Origin: Pachyseris speciosa | Taxonomy: Eukaryota; Cnidaria; Anthozoa; Scleractinia; Pachyseridae | NCBI GenBank assembly: GCA_016490735.1 | Contig: JAEMWC010000262.1 | Coordinates: 563,501 to 627,500, forward strand | Length of the DNA stretch: 64,000 bases | Direction: 5' to 3' | Shown here: one piece after another, positions 24,881 through 34,466 of the stretch | How positions within the stretch are numbered: the first letter of the stretch is position 1 | How the letters are laid out: each line of letters starts with the position of its first letter | Program-made: the position numbers and the translations under genes | Notes under the pieces: generated by a model | What the model was told of the DNA's origin: nothing | The model's database searches: none | The model's input: the letters and a program-made list of their open reading frames with translations, nothing else

Positions 24881-24989
24881 CGGACAGTAAACAATATCAG
24901 GTTAATCACACACTGACCTAGACAAAAGCAGTGTTTGAGTCTGAACAGTACAGTGTATATATTTAACAATTAGATTATTAGATTTCCAT

Positions 24990-25262
24990 CGCGTGATAGC
25001 TGAATTAGACTTCGTAAAGCGCACGTGGGTGGGGATTTTGACATCCACAATGGTCCCCAGGGTGGGAAATTTGACTTGACTACCATCTTGAAAAGTTTGT
25101 TGTGAGTGCCTATCATTTAGTTTATTTAACTTACTGTGCAAGGTCTGTGGTCCCCAGGGGTGGGAATTTGACTTATAATGGTGACCCAAGGGTGGGGAAT
25201 TTGACATTTGAAAACCTGAAAATGTCAAATTTCCCGTGGGTTCCCCCCCCCCCCCCCCCACA
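24990..25262. repeat. Dispersed repeat of the GGTGGGGAATTTGAC type
   Basis: Repeated phrases GGTCCCCAGGGTGGGAA and AATTTGACTT occur at about 25050, 25155 and 25190. The repeat ends in AATTTCCC followed by a 17-base C run (25240-25258). It is probably a MITE-like element, but the ends were not resolved. Confidence 0.45.
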
Positions 25263-25628
25263 CCATTGATAGGTGCATAATGTTCGCGATCTTATGTCTT
25301 CCTTTCACTTTTTCCAGCCACATTTTCAGTGTTTTCAGGTTGGATAAGGAACGTTAAGGTCAAAGGAATTACTAAATCCTCGTTTTAGATTGATTTGTGG
25401 TTACGTTTGTTCAAATTGCAACTGAATTTAATAAGCTTAATTTAGGAGCACCTCAATTAAAGATTAAAGAAAGATTGCAACATTTTTTTAAAGAAATATG
25501 TGATGATCAGTAAATTGAACGCGATATTTTTAGGCAAATTGAACAGAAGTCCTGACTTGAACCATTAACAAAGTACAATTTGTAGTTGAGTTATTATAAG
25601 AAATGCGAGCAGCTCATCGTTTTGTTCC

Positions 25629-26962
25629 CCTCTCCCCAAAAACCAACATTTGATTTCATTTGATTTATTTAGCGTTGATTTGATTTAGTCTCCCCAATTA
25701 GTAGAGCATCTGTGCTACGCTAAATAGATTTGAGACTTGAATATAGTGATTACTGTGATGATGATGATGATTATTATTATTATTATCAGTATTTTTCAAT
25801 GTCCCACTGAAAAAATAGTTGGCCTAAATCATTGTTTCTTTTGCGTTTTAAAACGATTGTAATTGAAAGTGAAGTTGCTTCACCGACAAAAGTAACTTGT
25901 TCAGTGCTTTGCTCATGTAAGCTGGCAGACTTTCGAAATCGAGAAGTTGTCTATGCGCATTCTATATATTTGTGATTTTCGTCACTTGTATGGATAGTCT
26001 TTTTTCCCTAAATTTAGTATTTTTTGAAATGTAAATAAGTGATAAATACGTTGGGATGCTAACGTCTGCAACCGGCTTTGTTGGCGTAAAGTTGTTACAG
26101 TGATTCTTTGGCAGCGTGGAGCCCCCAAATAAACTCCAGAAATTGCCAAGTTGAAACCAAAGAAAGGCCTCTCTACCCCCCTTGCGCTTTTCGACCTAAA
26201 AGGGGCAGCAATCTATGCACTCCCTGTAGTAATAATCATCAGTACCCCCCCCCCCCCCCTTCCCCAACCTTTCCCACCCCCTCCTTGCAAAAGGGAAACA
26301 TTTGTGGGGCCCGGATTTCAGGGATTTCCCTTGATCATTTCAAATTTCTATTACAATCTATCTATCCCCACTCCACGCAAAAGGGAAACATAAACATTTG
26401 CTGGGCCATTTCTCTTGATCATTTTAAAATTTGTGCCAAAGCCATATGTTGAAACACGAACCGTCTTCTGATCCAACACAGCATGAGGATTCTTAGAATC
26501 GCCTCACTGACCTTTTGCGAGTGTTTTGGTGACAGTGCAGGTTGGTCTGCACGCAATCGACCACGTGAGAAGCTTCGCCAGCACGATGATCCCTGGTTGC
26601 ACCATTTATTTTAATTTCCTTCGAGAAGCTGAGACGATTTGCGAGTATTTGGATTGCAGAAAAAACTAGAAAGTAAGTACATTATTTATGCTTAACGGCA
26701 TTTGCCCTGGTATAGTAGCCTAGCTAACGTGGGATGTGAAATTTCGCGGTTTGCCGATTGTTATGTTTCGAGGAGAACATATTTTCGCGGCGGATCTCAG
26801 GCAAGTTCTATCCAGTGACAAACTGCTAACTATGACCAGACCAATAAACAAGAAATGCAATGTTTTCTCGTTTAATTCAACTCACGTAGTGAGTCGTCGA
26901 TTGTGAATCACAGCAGCCGAAATGTGCGATTTCGCATGCTATCTTGGTCGGCAGCTGTGGGA
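25629..26962. other. No recognised gene
   Basis: The stretch contains a GAT/ATT microsatellite at about 25757-25792, a poly-C run at about 26247-26262, and a degenerate duplicated phrase around CAAAAGGGAAACAT (26289 and 26380). Nothing in it supports an exon. Confidence 0.3.
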
Positions 26963-26969
26963 AGTTGTA

Positions 26970-27084
26970 TAGCCTGCTTGGCAGGCGCAAGAAAGGGAAA
27001 CGGGCGCAAGCGGGAAGCGAGAGGAAGGAGTGCGGGACTTCCCCCCTTCCCTTTGCCATTCTAGTGCCTGCCACGCAGGCTAGC
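26970..27084. mobile_element. 115-bp MITE with AGCCTGCTTGGCAGGC-type ends
   Basis: The ends TAGCCTGCTTGGCAGGC and GCCTGCCACGCAGGCTA are inverted, and AGTTGTA is repeated at 26963-26969 and 27085-27091. A 7-8 bp duplication fits a hAT-type MITE. A related TAGCCTGCGTAGCTGGCGG sequence starts near 31450. Confidence 0.68.
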
Positions 27085-27189
27085 AGTTGTAAAAACGATA
27101 GACAAAATATTGTTTGCAGTCCGCAGTTATTTAATCGAAATCCAGTAACTAAATAGATGCAATGATTTTCGTGCATTGTGTTTGCTTTC

Positions 27190-27649
27190 CGGTCAGTCAG
27201 TCAGTGGCAGTCTGCAGACTGCAGATTGTAGACTGGGTGTAAAATGCAGACTGAGACCAAAACTGTGTCTTCGTCAAATACGTGATGTATTTTCAGTTTT
27301 TAACTTATGCTTCTCGTCTTTCCGAGAACACCTCCCGCAAAATAGACATTATTCTTTTCAGAAAGTGCCAGCCTCGAAATTATTGACATGATTGAGAGGG
27401 CGCATACGCTTTTAAGCGGAATTGAAAGCCTTGTTTGCGATCGTTTGTATACTTCCAACTTATCTCGCGCATCACAAACAACCCCAATATTTTTAGAAAG
27501 CAATGACCCTGTCACATATGACCTTACTATGCACGTTTAAAATTGAAAATATATCACGTATATTGTCGAAGAGACAGTTTTGGTCTCAGTCTGCATTTAA
27601 TACCTAGTCTGCAGTCTGCAGTCTACAGTCTGCATTTTATACTGACCGG
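27190..27649. mobile_element. 460-bp MULE-like MITE with long inverted repeats and 9-bp target duplication
   Basis: TTTGCTTTC is repeated at 27181-27189 and 27650-27658. The ends start CGGTCAG and continue for about 100 bases as imperfect inverted repeats, through tandem GTCTGCAGACTGCAG-type phrases to CTGAGACCAAAACTG and ACGTGAT. A 9-bp duplication and long terminal repeats are the Mutator-like pattern. No transposase is present. Confidence 0.85.
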
Positions 27650-27658
27650 TTTGCTTTC

Positions 27659-28500
27659 GCGCGACCAAATGCCGTGAATTGATGGTCAATCCGTGAAACG
27701 TTCATGCCACAGGGTGGTAGGCTCTGGTAGACATTACTCAGTAAATATAGTAGATTAGGATAGCTTGGGAATATAACTTTTTGTCGGTGGTGTATTTCGT
27801 TACTCTAAGAAATGTAGCTGGCTACAAAAGCAATGGCCACATGCCAGTGATAGTGTTGGTAAAGGAGCAAAGATTGCATAAAATACTATCACAGATAGAT
27901 ACCATGAAAGGGTGAGTGGGGGCTCTCCCGTGGACATATGTATCTCAACCACAACCATAATCATGTGTTCGTTTTAGCTACCTAGTGTTCGGTTTCAAAT
28001 GTTCGATATCAAACAGCGACTATAAGTGCCTTTATTTGCCATACATTCAAAGTAACCTATTACACAATCAATAGGTAGGAGATCCAGCATAGAATTCATG
28101 TTTTATAATAAAACTGATGGTAGAAATGCGTTTGTTTTTTTACTAGCGGACTAGTCTCATTATAAAGATTATAAATGATTAGTTTACGTTTAAACATATT
28201 GAAAGAGCTTATAAAATTGGAGGTCTGTACCTCAAGTGGGAAGCAACACAAAGGTGTTATGAAATCGCATGAATAGGAATTGAGCGTGCCGTAATATTTG
28301 CTTTTTCTTTACCTAACCGTGGCTTTCCACGCGTGTAGTTACTCATCAGCTGATCAAATCTACTTTGTATGATTATGTGACGACGTAGTCAAAATGTTTT
28401 GTCTTCCTGTTTATTTCGATTGACGGCTCGTGATGAAATGGTATCTTGCTTGTTTTGCTTGGGACCTCCAGGGAAGTTTGTTTCGGGTGCGCTAGCCATG
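27659..28500. other. No recognised feature
   Basis: AT-rich sequence. I found no convincing exon, splice pair or inverted repeat. Confidence 0.3.
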
Positions 28501-28510
28501 TATGAGTTGT

Positions 28511-28641
28511 AAACTGCAAAACAGCCGTATTCTTGCGTTGGCCGATTTCGCGGTCTCGTCAAGCGATAGTGAAAACGCCTCCGGGCGTGTGAGGCTCACG
28601 CCTTCAGAAAACGCAAAAAAACCGGACTGTTTTGCAGTCTA
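28511..28641. mobile_element. 131-bp MITE with 10-bp target duplication
   Basis: The ends ACTGCAAAACAGCC and CTGTTTTGCAGT are inverted, and TATGAGTTGT is duplicated at 28501-28510 and 28642-28651. The interior has CGTGTGAGGCTCACGCC. The 10-bp duplication suggests Mutator-like mobilisation, although the ends share nothing with the element at 27190. Confidence 0.78.
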
Positions 28642-28651
28642 TATGAGTTGT

Positions 28652-29193
28652 GCATTTACTGCATTTTCTATTTCGTTTAATTAGTCCGGGAAAAACTGCA
28701 TCTCCGTCGCGCTCTATAGGCACAATACCCGGAAACTTGATCGAACAAAACGAAAAGATGATTTGAAACCATTTTCACGGATGGATGGCAGTGACTATTT
28801 ATGTTTTGATTTATCCAGAGTATGTAAACGGAAGATATCTAAGTCGATGCCTTTTGTAATTTTGGACGGCTCCAGCTATTTATTATAAATTGTTTGATGT
28901 AGAAATTTTCCTTTAAAACACAAGCGGCGTCATGTGCCTTTAACGTTACAGAAGGGTTTCACGGGTGTCTTTCCGAAAATCTTGCATAAGCGCGTTACTT
29001 TCTATAAAACCATGGGAAACTATATATCACTGTAAAGCTGAATAACTGAAGATCTTGAAAATACCGGCATTTTTATATAATAGATAAGCGCTCGGACGGA
29101 TTCAAAGCCAAAACTAGCAATTAACTGAATTACTCGCAACCAAACTGTACAATATCAATCAAGAGATGATAAGCTAACAAAGTGTGTCAGAGT
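28652..29193. other. No recognised feature
   Basis: AT-rich sequence with no supported exon or repeat boundary. Confidence 0.3.
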
Positions 29194-29223
29194 GATCGTG
29201 ACTAAAACACCACACGAGTACTA

Positions 29224-29661
29224 CAGGGGCACCCAACGACAAGTTTCGGTAGATATCTGTTCGGTGGAGGGTAGTTCGCCTAAGGCTTTCGGCGTCGATT
29301 AAAGAGTGCACTCGGATTTTCGTAAGTAAAACGTGGCCTAAAAGATTCGTAATGTGGCAATCTTAACCCCTGAGCTTTTCGGAAAGGTCGTTATTGCTAT
29401 TTTTGGCAGTAAAAAACGTCAGCTAGCATTTTCGGAAAGAAAAAAAGGTTCCCTAGAAAGTTCATTTCAGCTTTTATTTTCTCAAAGAAAGATTTTGTTC
29501 CCTAAAATTTTCGGGCAATTAACATTTCAGCTAGGGAATCCGAACAGATCAAAGTTTTCTAGCTAACCAAAACATCACTTTAAACAGACTTCAAACACCA
29601 TAACGTACTTAAAAATGCCTTTCTACAACTTTTGGCTGGTTTGGCTCGTTGGGTGCCCCTG
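29224..29661. mobile_element. 438-bp nested MITE, CAGGGGCACCCAACGA ends
   Basis: The left end CAGGGGCACCCAACGA matches the right end TCGTTGGGTGCCCCTG perfectly in inverse. GTACTA is repeated at 29218-29223 and 29662-29667. The related sequence at 54848-54865 reads straight through (ACGAGTACTACGAGTAAC), giving an empty site. The interior contains several TTTTCGG/GAAAG phrases. Confidence 0.85.
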
Positions 29662-29866
29662 GTACTACGAGTAACACACGAGTAACGAGTACATAGGAGT
29701 GACGTATGGGTACATACAAATACATACGAGTAACATACAAGTAACATCCGAATACATACGAGTAACACACAGGTAACATACGGTCAAATGTGGGCAATAC
29801 GCACGAAATCTACAAAGTAAAATACAAGAAATTGGATCTTTCGCTGATATCTTTGATTTGTTTTTA

Positions 29867-30519
29867 TACAGCTTGGTGTATTTATTAATTCAAGGGTGTA
29901 GTGTGGGCAGAAATTAGCATTTGAGGGTGTGTGATGGGAGGGGTGGGGAGGGAGGGTGATACAGCTTGGTGTATTTATTAATTCAGGGGTGTAGTGTGGG
30001 CAGAAATTAGCATTTGAGGGTGTGTGATGGGAGGGGTGGGGGAGGGAGGGTGATACAGCTTGGTGTATTTATTAATTCAGGGGTGTAGTGTGGGCAGAAA
30101 TTAGCATTTGAGGGTGTGTGATGGGAGGGGTGGGAGGGAGGGTGATACAGCTTGGTGTATTTATTAATTCAGGGTGTAGTGTGGGCAGAAATTAGCATTT
30201 GAGGGTGTGTGATGGGAGGGGTGGGGGAGGGAGGGTGATACAGCTTGGTGTATTTATTAATTCAGGGGTGTAGTGTGGGCAGAAATTAGCATTTGAGGGT
30301 GTGTGATGGGAGGGGTGGGGGAGGGAGGGTGATACAGCTTGGTGTATTTATTAATTCAGGGGTGTAGTGTGGGCAGAAATTAGCATTTGAGGGTGTGTGA
30401 TGGGAGGGGTGGGGAGGGAGGGTGATACAGCTTGGTGTATTTATTAATTCAGGGGTGTAGTGTGGGCAGAAATTAGCATTTGAGGGTGTGTGATGGGAGG
30501 GGTGAGGCAGGGAGGGTGA
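29867..30519. repeat. Minisatellite, seven units of 92-94 bp
   Basis: Units start with TACAGCTTGGTGTATTTATT at 29867, 29960, 30054, 30146, 30239, 30333 and 30426, with the remnant of an eighth at 30520. Differences are almost only in G-run length (GGGGTGGGGGAGG) and a few single bases. The near-identity indicates recent expansion or active homogenisation. The array has no open frame of note. Confidence 0.93.
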
Positions 30520-31442
30520 TACAGCTTCGACTGGACTTCAGGGTTGTTTACCATTTATTAAAAATCCTGAAATTTCGGTTAACACTTTTAGTTCAGAAGG
30601 AACGGTACGTGTTAAAATTTCCGGATTGCTGGGCTCGCTGACTGGATAGATTACGCTCGGCCAAAAGCCAAGAGTTTACAATCTAGTTTACAATTTTATA
30701 GCTGGTTAGATCTATTACAGGATCCGGCCCTTCTATTTTGTAACGGTGGTCCTTTCTCAAGTATTTTCCAGTTTTTTCAAAAGCCAAGAGGACTGAAACT
30801 AGTACGAAAAATTGAAACTTGTAAATGTAAACACATGTTTTCTCTGAACAAACTGATCCCATCACCCCCCCCCCCCTCCCCCCGTCCCACCACACACGCA
30901 AATACGCACACTCTCAAATGCTACTTTCTCCCCACACTACACCCTGGCATTAATAAATACACCGAGCAATAAAAAACAAATCAAAGATTTCGGAGAAAGA
31001 TTCAATTTCTTGACTCAGGGACAACTAAGAAACCCATCAAGCCCCCCCCCCCCCCCCTCCCCCAATCACACAGATCACAAAGATTTCAGAGCAAGATCCA
31101 ATTTCTTGTTTTTTACTTGGTAGATTTCATGCGTATTACCGGCATTTGACCGTATGTTACCTCTGTGTTACTCGTATGTAATCGTATGTTACTCGCCTGA
31201 GAGTGATGTCACTCGTATGTACTGGTATGTTACTCGTGTGGTGTTTTAGTCACGATCGTGTCGGAGTTTTTCTTACCTCTTATTGGTTTATGAGAAAACT
31301 GATCATGGACACTGAAAATTTTTAACACGTCACGGGAAAAGTATTTGGAATTTCGTAAACGCTCGATACACTTTGATGCACATTCTGGCCAAATTTCGTT
31401 GAAATCTGACAAAATCCACATATGCACTCACAAATGCTACTC

Positions 31443-31562
31443 TCAAATGCTAGCCTGCGTAGCTGGCGGTTTTGGTATTGTTGGGGGCGCCCGAGCGAGC
31501 GACGTAGCCGCGAGTAGCATGGAGCTCGTTTTCGCGATTTCGTCGCTCGCTCGCGCGCCCCG
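31443..31562. repeat. GC-rich dispersed repeat (AGCCTGCGTAGCTGGCGG type)
   Basis: The segment begins TAGCCTGCGTAGCTGGCGG and holds inverted CGAGCGAGCGACG and CGTCGCTCGCTCG, so it can fold. It then runs into a G run. It resembles common MITE-type repeats of anthozoan genomes. Confidence 0.5.
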
Positions 31563-31564
31563 GG

Positions 31565-31945
31565 GGGGAGGGGGGGGTTGCACTCCCTTATTTGGGCTAT
31601 ATAGGTATGTGCGGACCCAAAGGGTATGGTTTTTTAGCCGTTTTGGTCTGAAATAGGGTATCAGTGTTGACCATTTTGGTCTGAAATAGGGTATGGTTTA
31701 TGCACTCTGGTCTTGAATTGAGTGTTTTTTAGAAGAAGCTACTTCTTCATCATTACGCGATAACACCATCAACAAAATCCCTTTTTTGTCTTTTAATCAT
31801 GAAATGGGTCTGCATAGGGTATCAAATTTTTGGTCAGGTCTGAAATAGGGTAGGGAAAATCGCAGATTTCGGTCTGAAATAGGGTAAGGGTTTCAGGAAG
31901 CGGGCCGCACACCCCCACCCAAATTTTCTGGGAGTATCTCCGGGG
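31565..31945. repeat. Second copy of the 1829-2242 repeat, opposite orientation
   Basis: The phrases GGTCTGAAATAGGGTA, AGAAGAAGCTACTTCTTC, GCCCGCTTCC (as complement) and GGGCTATATAGG appear in the reverse order and strand relative to 1829-2242. Confidence 0.75.
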
Positions 31946-32289
31946 TCGCGCTGAAAAGCCATCAGCTAAACTAAAACGAGGAAAAACCCGGGCGAAAGAG
32001 GCAGCGGAGTTGATTTACCAATATACACTAAAAAACGTTTTTAAAGATAGCTCGTTTTAACTTTTTGAACTGCTGTTTTCACGAAATTCTGCATCATGTT
32101 TTTGTTTCAACAATTACCTAATTTTTTCTCCAAAAATGCGACCATTTTTCCCTTTCCGCAACCTTAAAACTACCAGGTGTGCGAAACACGCGAGCGCGCG
32201 CGGACTTTGCCTCAAGCGAGCATGCGCGATGTGCCGTAAGAAGGAAAAAAACTATCGTGACATTGCTTCCAGAAAAACAACTGCAACTG
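31946..32289. other. No recognised feature
   Basis: Mixed sequence upstream of the LINE fragment, with a CGCGCGCG patch at about 32190-32205. Translated pieces show no similarity that I recognise. Confidence 0.3.
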
Positions 32290-33137
32290 TTCTTTTTGAC
32301 GAATCTCTGAGTATCGTTCCTCAAGTGACTGCAATTTGCAAATCGGCATTCTATCAACGCCGTAAAATTAGCCTCATTCGTAAATATCTCACCTTTGATG
32401 CAGCCCAGCTTCTTGTACATACACTAGGCTGATTTAGCAAAGACAACGGGGATTTCTTGACAACGGCGCGTGCAGATCTAAAAACCGGCTTGACCAATGG
32501 CAGAGCAGCAAATTGAGCACCGGAAGTCGTGTTCAGTCCTTTCCGCGCGCTCTCGCGTCCTCAAATGACGTTCCCGTTCTGTTGCTAAATTAGCCTAGTA
32601 CTGGTTATATCAAAACTTGACTACTGTAACTCGCTAGTATATGGTATACCTAAGTACGCGATTAAACAGCTCCAGCGCATACAGAATGCAGCTGCTGGTG
32701 TTGTTACTGTTTCGCCCAAGTTCTGCCATATTACACCTGTTCTTGCAAATCCTCATTGGCTTCCCATTGATTAAAATCCTTACCGTTACCTACAAGACTC
32801 TCCATGGTCTGGCTCCTACTTACATTAAAGATCTTCTTAAAAGCTAGCATCCACCACGAGATCTTAGGTCTTCGGCAAAGAAAAATCTACTTGTTGTTAA
32901 GCCGCTTCTCTGGAACAGTCTTCCTCAGCATATTTTAGGGATGCTGAATCACTGGACATTTTTAAAAGACGGCTGAAAACTGTTCTTTTTATAAGCGCCT
33001 TTTTAAATTCATGACGTGACTTTGGTGTTTTATAACCTAACTATTTTGTCTTAGCTTTTGTAGTTTTAACTTTGACTCTGTTAATAGCGCCTTTGAACCC
33101 TTGGGAAAGGGCCTTTATAAAGGTATTATTATTATTA

Positions 33138-33180
<43 letters not shown>

Positions 33181-33190
33181 TATTCGTTTC
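32290..33190 (+). pseudogene. CR1/L2-type LINE, 3' end of reverse transcriptase with (ATT)n tail
   Basis: The plus strand reads LFDESLSIVPQV, KSAFYQRRKISLIRKYL and AAQLLVHTL. It is interrupted by a MITE (32427-32595), then continues VISKLDYCNSLVYGIP, KQLQRIQNAAA, HITPVLANPHWLPI and, after a stop and frame change, ILTVTYKTLHGLAPTYI. This is the conserved C-terminal part of CR1/L2-like non-LTR reverse transcriptases. The 3' untranslated end finishes in an (ATT)n tract at about 33122-33186, typical of such elements. It is 5'-truncated and dead. Confidence 0.8.
32427..32595. mobile_element. 169-bp MITE inserted at TA in the LINE
   Basis: The ends GGCTGATTTAGCAA and TTGCTAAATTAGCC are inverted, and TA flanks both sides (32425-32426 and 32596-32597). 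Removing the insert joins the RT frame (LLVHTL to VLVISKL). TA duplication fits Tc1/mariner-type mobilisation. Confidence 0.8.
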
Positions 33191-33574
33191 CTTTTCTTTT
33201 AAGAAATCATTTGAAATCTACCTCTTCATGTTAAACGGGCCTTTTGCTTAATAGAAAATTTACCCCTTTAAGACAAAGCTGGGCTTACATACCAGTTTTA
33301 AGAACATCAAATTTCCAAGGGAGAATTTTGCAGACTGATGGTCCAGCTACAAAAGCAGTCTTGTGCTTTTACTCTTCACTTGTAAATGTTCTACCCAGCC
33401 AAACTCGCTAAAACTCTAAGTCCCATTTTGAGACACAAATATACGCTCAAGTCCGTCAGCCTCGGAAGACTATGGAGTTGAGATCTGGGTGGTGGTTCTA
33501 GTACAGCTTGGGGTGTGGCTGGTCAAGTCAATCCGGGAGTGGCAGTCCCTTCCACGCTTGGTGAAGGTGAAGTC
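33191..33574. other. Intervening sequence, unrecognised
   Basis: This lies between the LINE tail and the RTE fragment. From about 33430 it may be altered 3' sequence of the RTE copy, but no protein similarity was recognised. Confidence 0.25.
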
Positions 33575-34466
33575 AGATACTGGCCTGTCTGTAATGGTCG
33601 ACCCATCGCCTCATTTGTTGCATCCCATCCTGGATTACCTCGCCTGTGGAAGACTTCATGGGGCGGTTTTCTTCTGTGTAGGGTCCAGGACATGTTTGAT
33701 GCCGTTGTACATCTCCTTGATGTCGCCAATGCCTGCTGTGGTTTGTATCTGGGAGAAGAGCTGGAGCCATTTGGCGCTCTGCTGGACTTTGCTGCGGGCA
33801 ACCTCGGAGGACCTGCAGGATGTGATGGCTGGGGCAGGCTTTGTAAACTGCAAAGACGTTTCTCTTCTTCTCAACGAGGCGTCCCATTCCCTCAGAGTAT
33901 GCCTGAAGCTTGTCATGGCAGCGTTGTACACAGCGTCTCTGAAGTGTACCCATCTTTAGCGGACACTGGTCCAGGAAGAGCTTCTTCGAGCGCACGTGCG
34001 AATTCTTCCACTTTTTCTAGGTAGTGGTTCTTGCTGGTGTCAAAACGAGGTCTGTCCTCCTTTTTCGTGCTGTACGCTGTATTTTCTCGGAGCTTGAGCT
34101 TGCTGCATACCAAGGAGTGGTCGGTATCGCAGTCAGCACTCTGAAAGCTGCGAGTGATGTTGACGCTGAGTAGAATGGCACGCCTGGTAAGGAGCAGGTC
34201 GAGCTGGTGCCAGTGTTTGGATCTAGGTGTCTCCAGGAGACTCTGTGTTGGGGCTTCGTGCTGTAATGCAGAGGCCATAGTGACAGCACAGATCTAGCTG
34301 GGGTTGCGTTCTTGCTCATCCTCCCCGTGCCGAACTGACCCAAGCAGCTGGGCCACGGGTTGTGATCAGCCCCCACTCTGGCGTTAAATTCGCTGAGGAT
34401 GAACAGTGGCTCTTTTTCAGGGATACACTCGATGGCGGCGTTAAGGTCGTCATAGCGGAGCTCCGC
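33575..34466 (-). pseudogene. RTE-type LINE, C-terminal part of the endonuclease and linker (second half of a split copy)
   Basis: The minus strand reads DDLNAAIECIPEKEPLFIL, FNARVGADHNPWPSCLGQFG, then SWRHLDPNT/RSKHWHQLDLLLTRR, SADCDTDHSLVCSKLKLR and further spaced matches to a linker ending near IQDGMQQMRRWVDHY. The FNARVG and DTDHSLVCSK segments are apurinic-type endonuclease motifs of RTE elements, often annotated in corals as craniofacial development protein 2-like. At least three frame changes occur. The RT domain is absent. The N-terminal half lies at 48985-49606, beyond a 14.5-kb insertion. Confidence 0.8.

Larger units (their letters stand above)
16110..25628 (+). repeat. Tandem segmental duplication, copy B (with insertions)
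   Basis: It matches copy A in order from 16110 (CCTGTCAAAATGTGCCGGC) to about 25628. It is longer because of a 766-bp MITE (20752-21517), a 229-bp MITE (21671-21899), an internal partial re-duplication (21950-23413), and a replaced segment (about 23414-25280) that carries a retroelement fragment and C/G-run repeats. It lacks the copy A block 7693-8080. No open frame is convincingly conserved. Confidence 0.83.
29194..31258. mobile_element. Foldback element with ACATACGAGTA arms and an internal minisatellite
   Basis: Outer ends GATCGTGACTAAAACACCAC and the complement at about 31232-31258 are inverted. The arms continue with degenerate tandem TACGAGTAACA-type 10-mers, then a GTCAAATG...TACGCA...GAAATCTAC segment (left about 29662-29866, right about 31090-31230). 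The loop contains the 93-bp repeat array and a single inverted relative of its unit at about 30870-30960, plus poly-C runs at 30866 and 31041. A different element (29224-29661) interrupts the left arm. No protein-coding region is recognised. A truncated relative lies at 54845-55205. Confidence 0.7.

Noticed and set aside
29662..29830. TACGAGTAACA 10-mer series considered as telomere-like repeats
   Set aside because: The units are degenerate, 10 bases long and confined to arms of a mobile element, unlike the TTAGGG repeat expected in cnidarians.
33515..34024. Long plus-strand open frames over 33489-34024
   Set aside because: They are antisense shadows of the RTE linker region on the minus strand, which has recognisable motifs.
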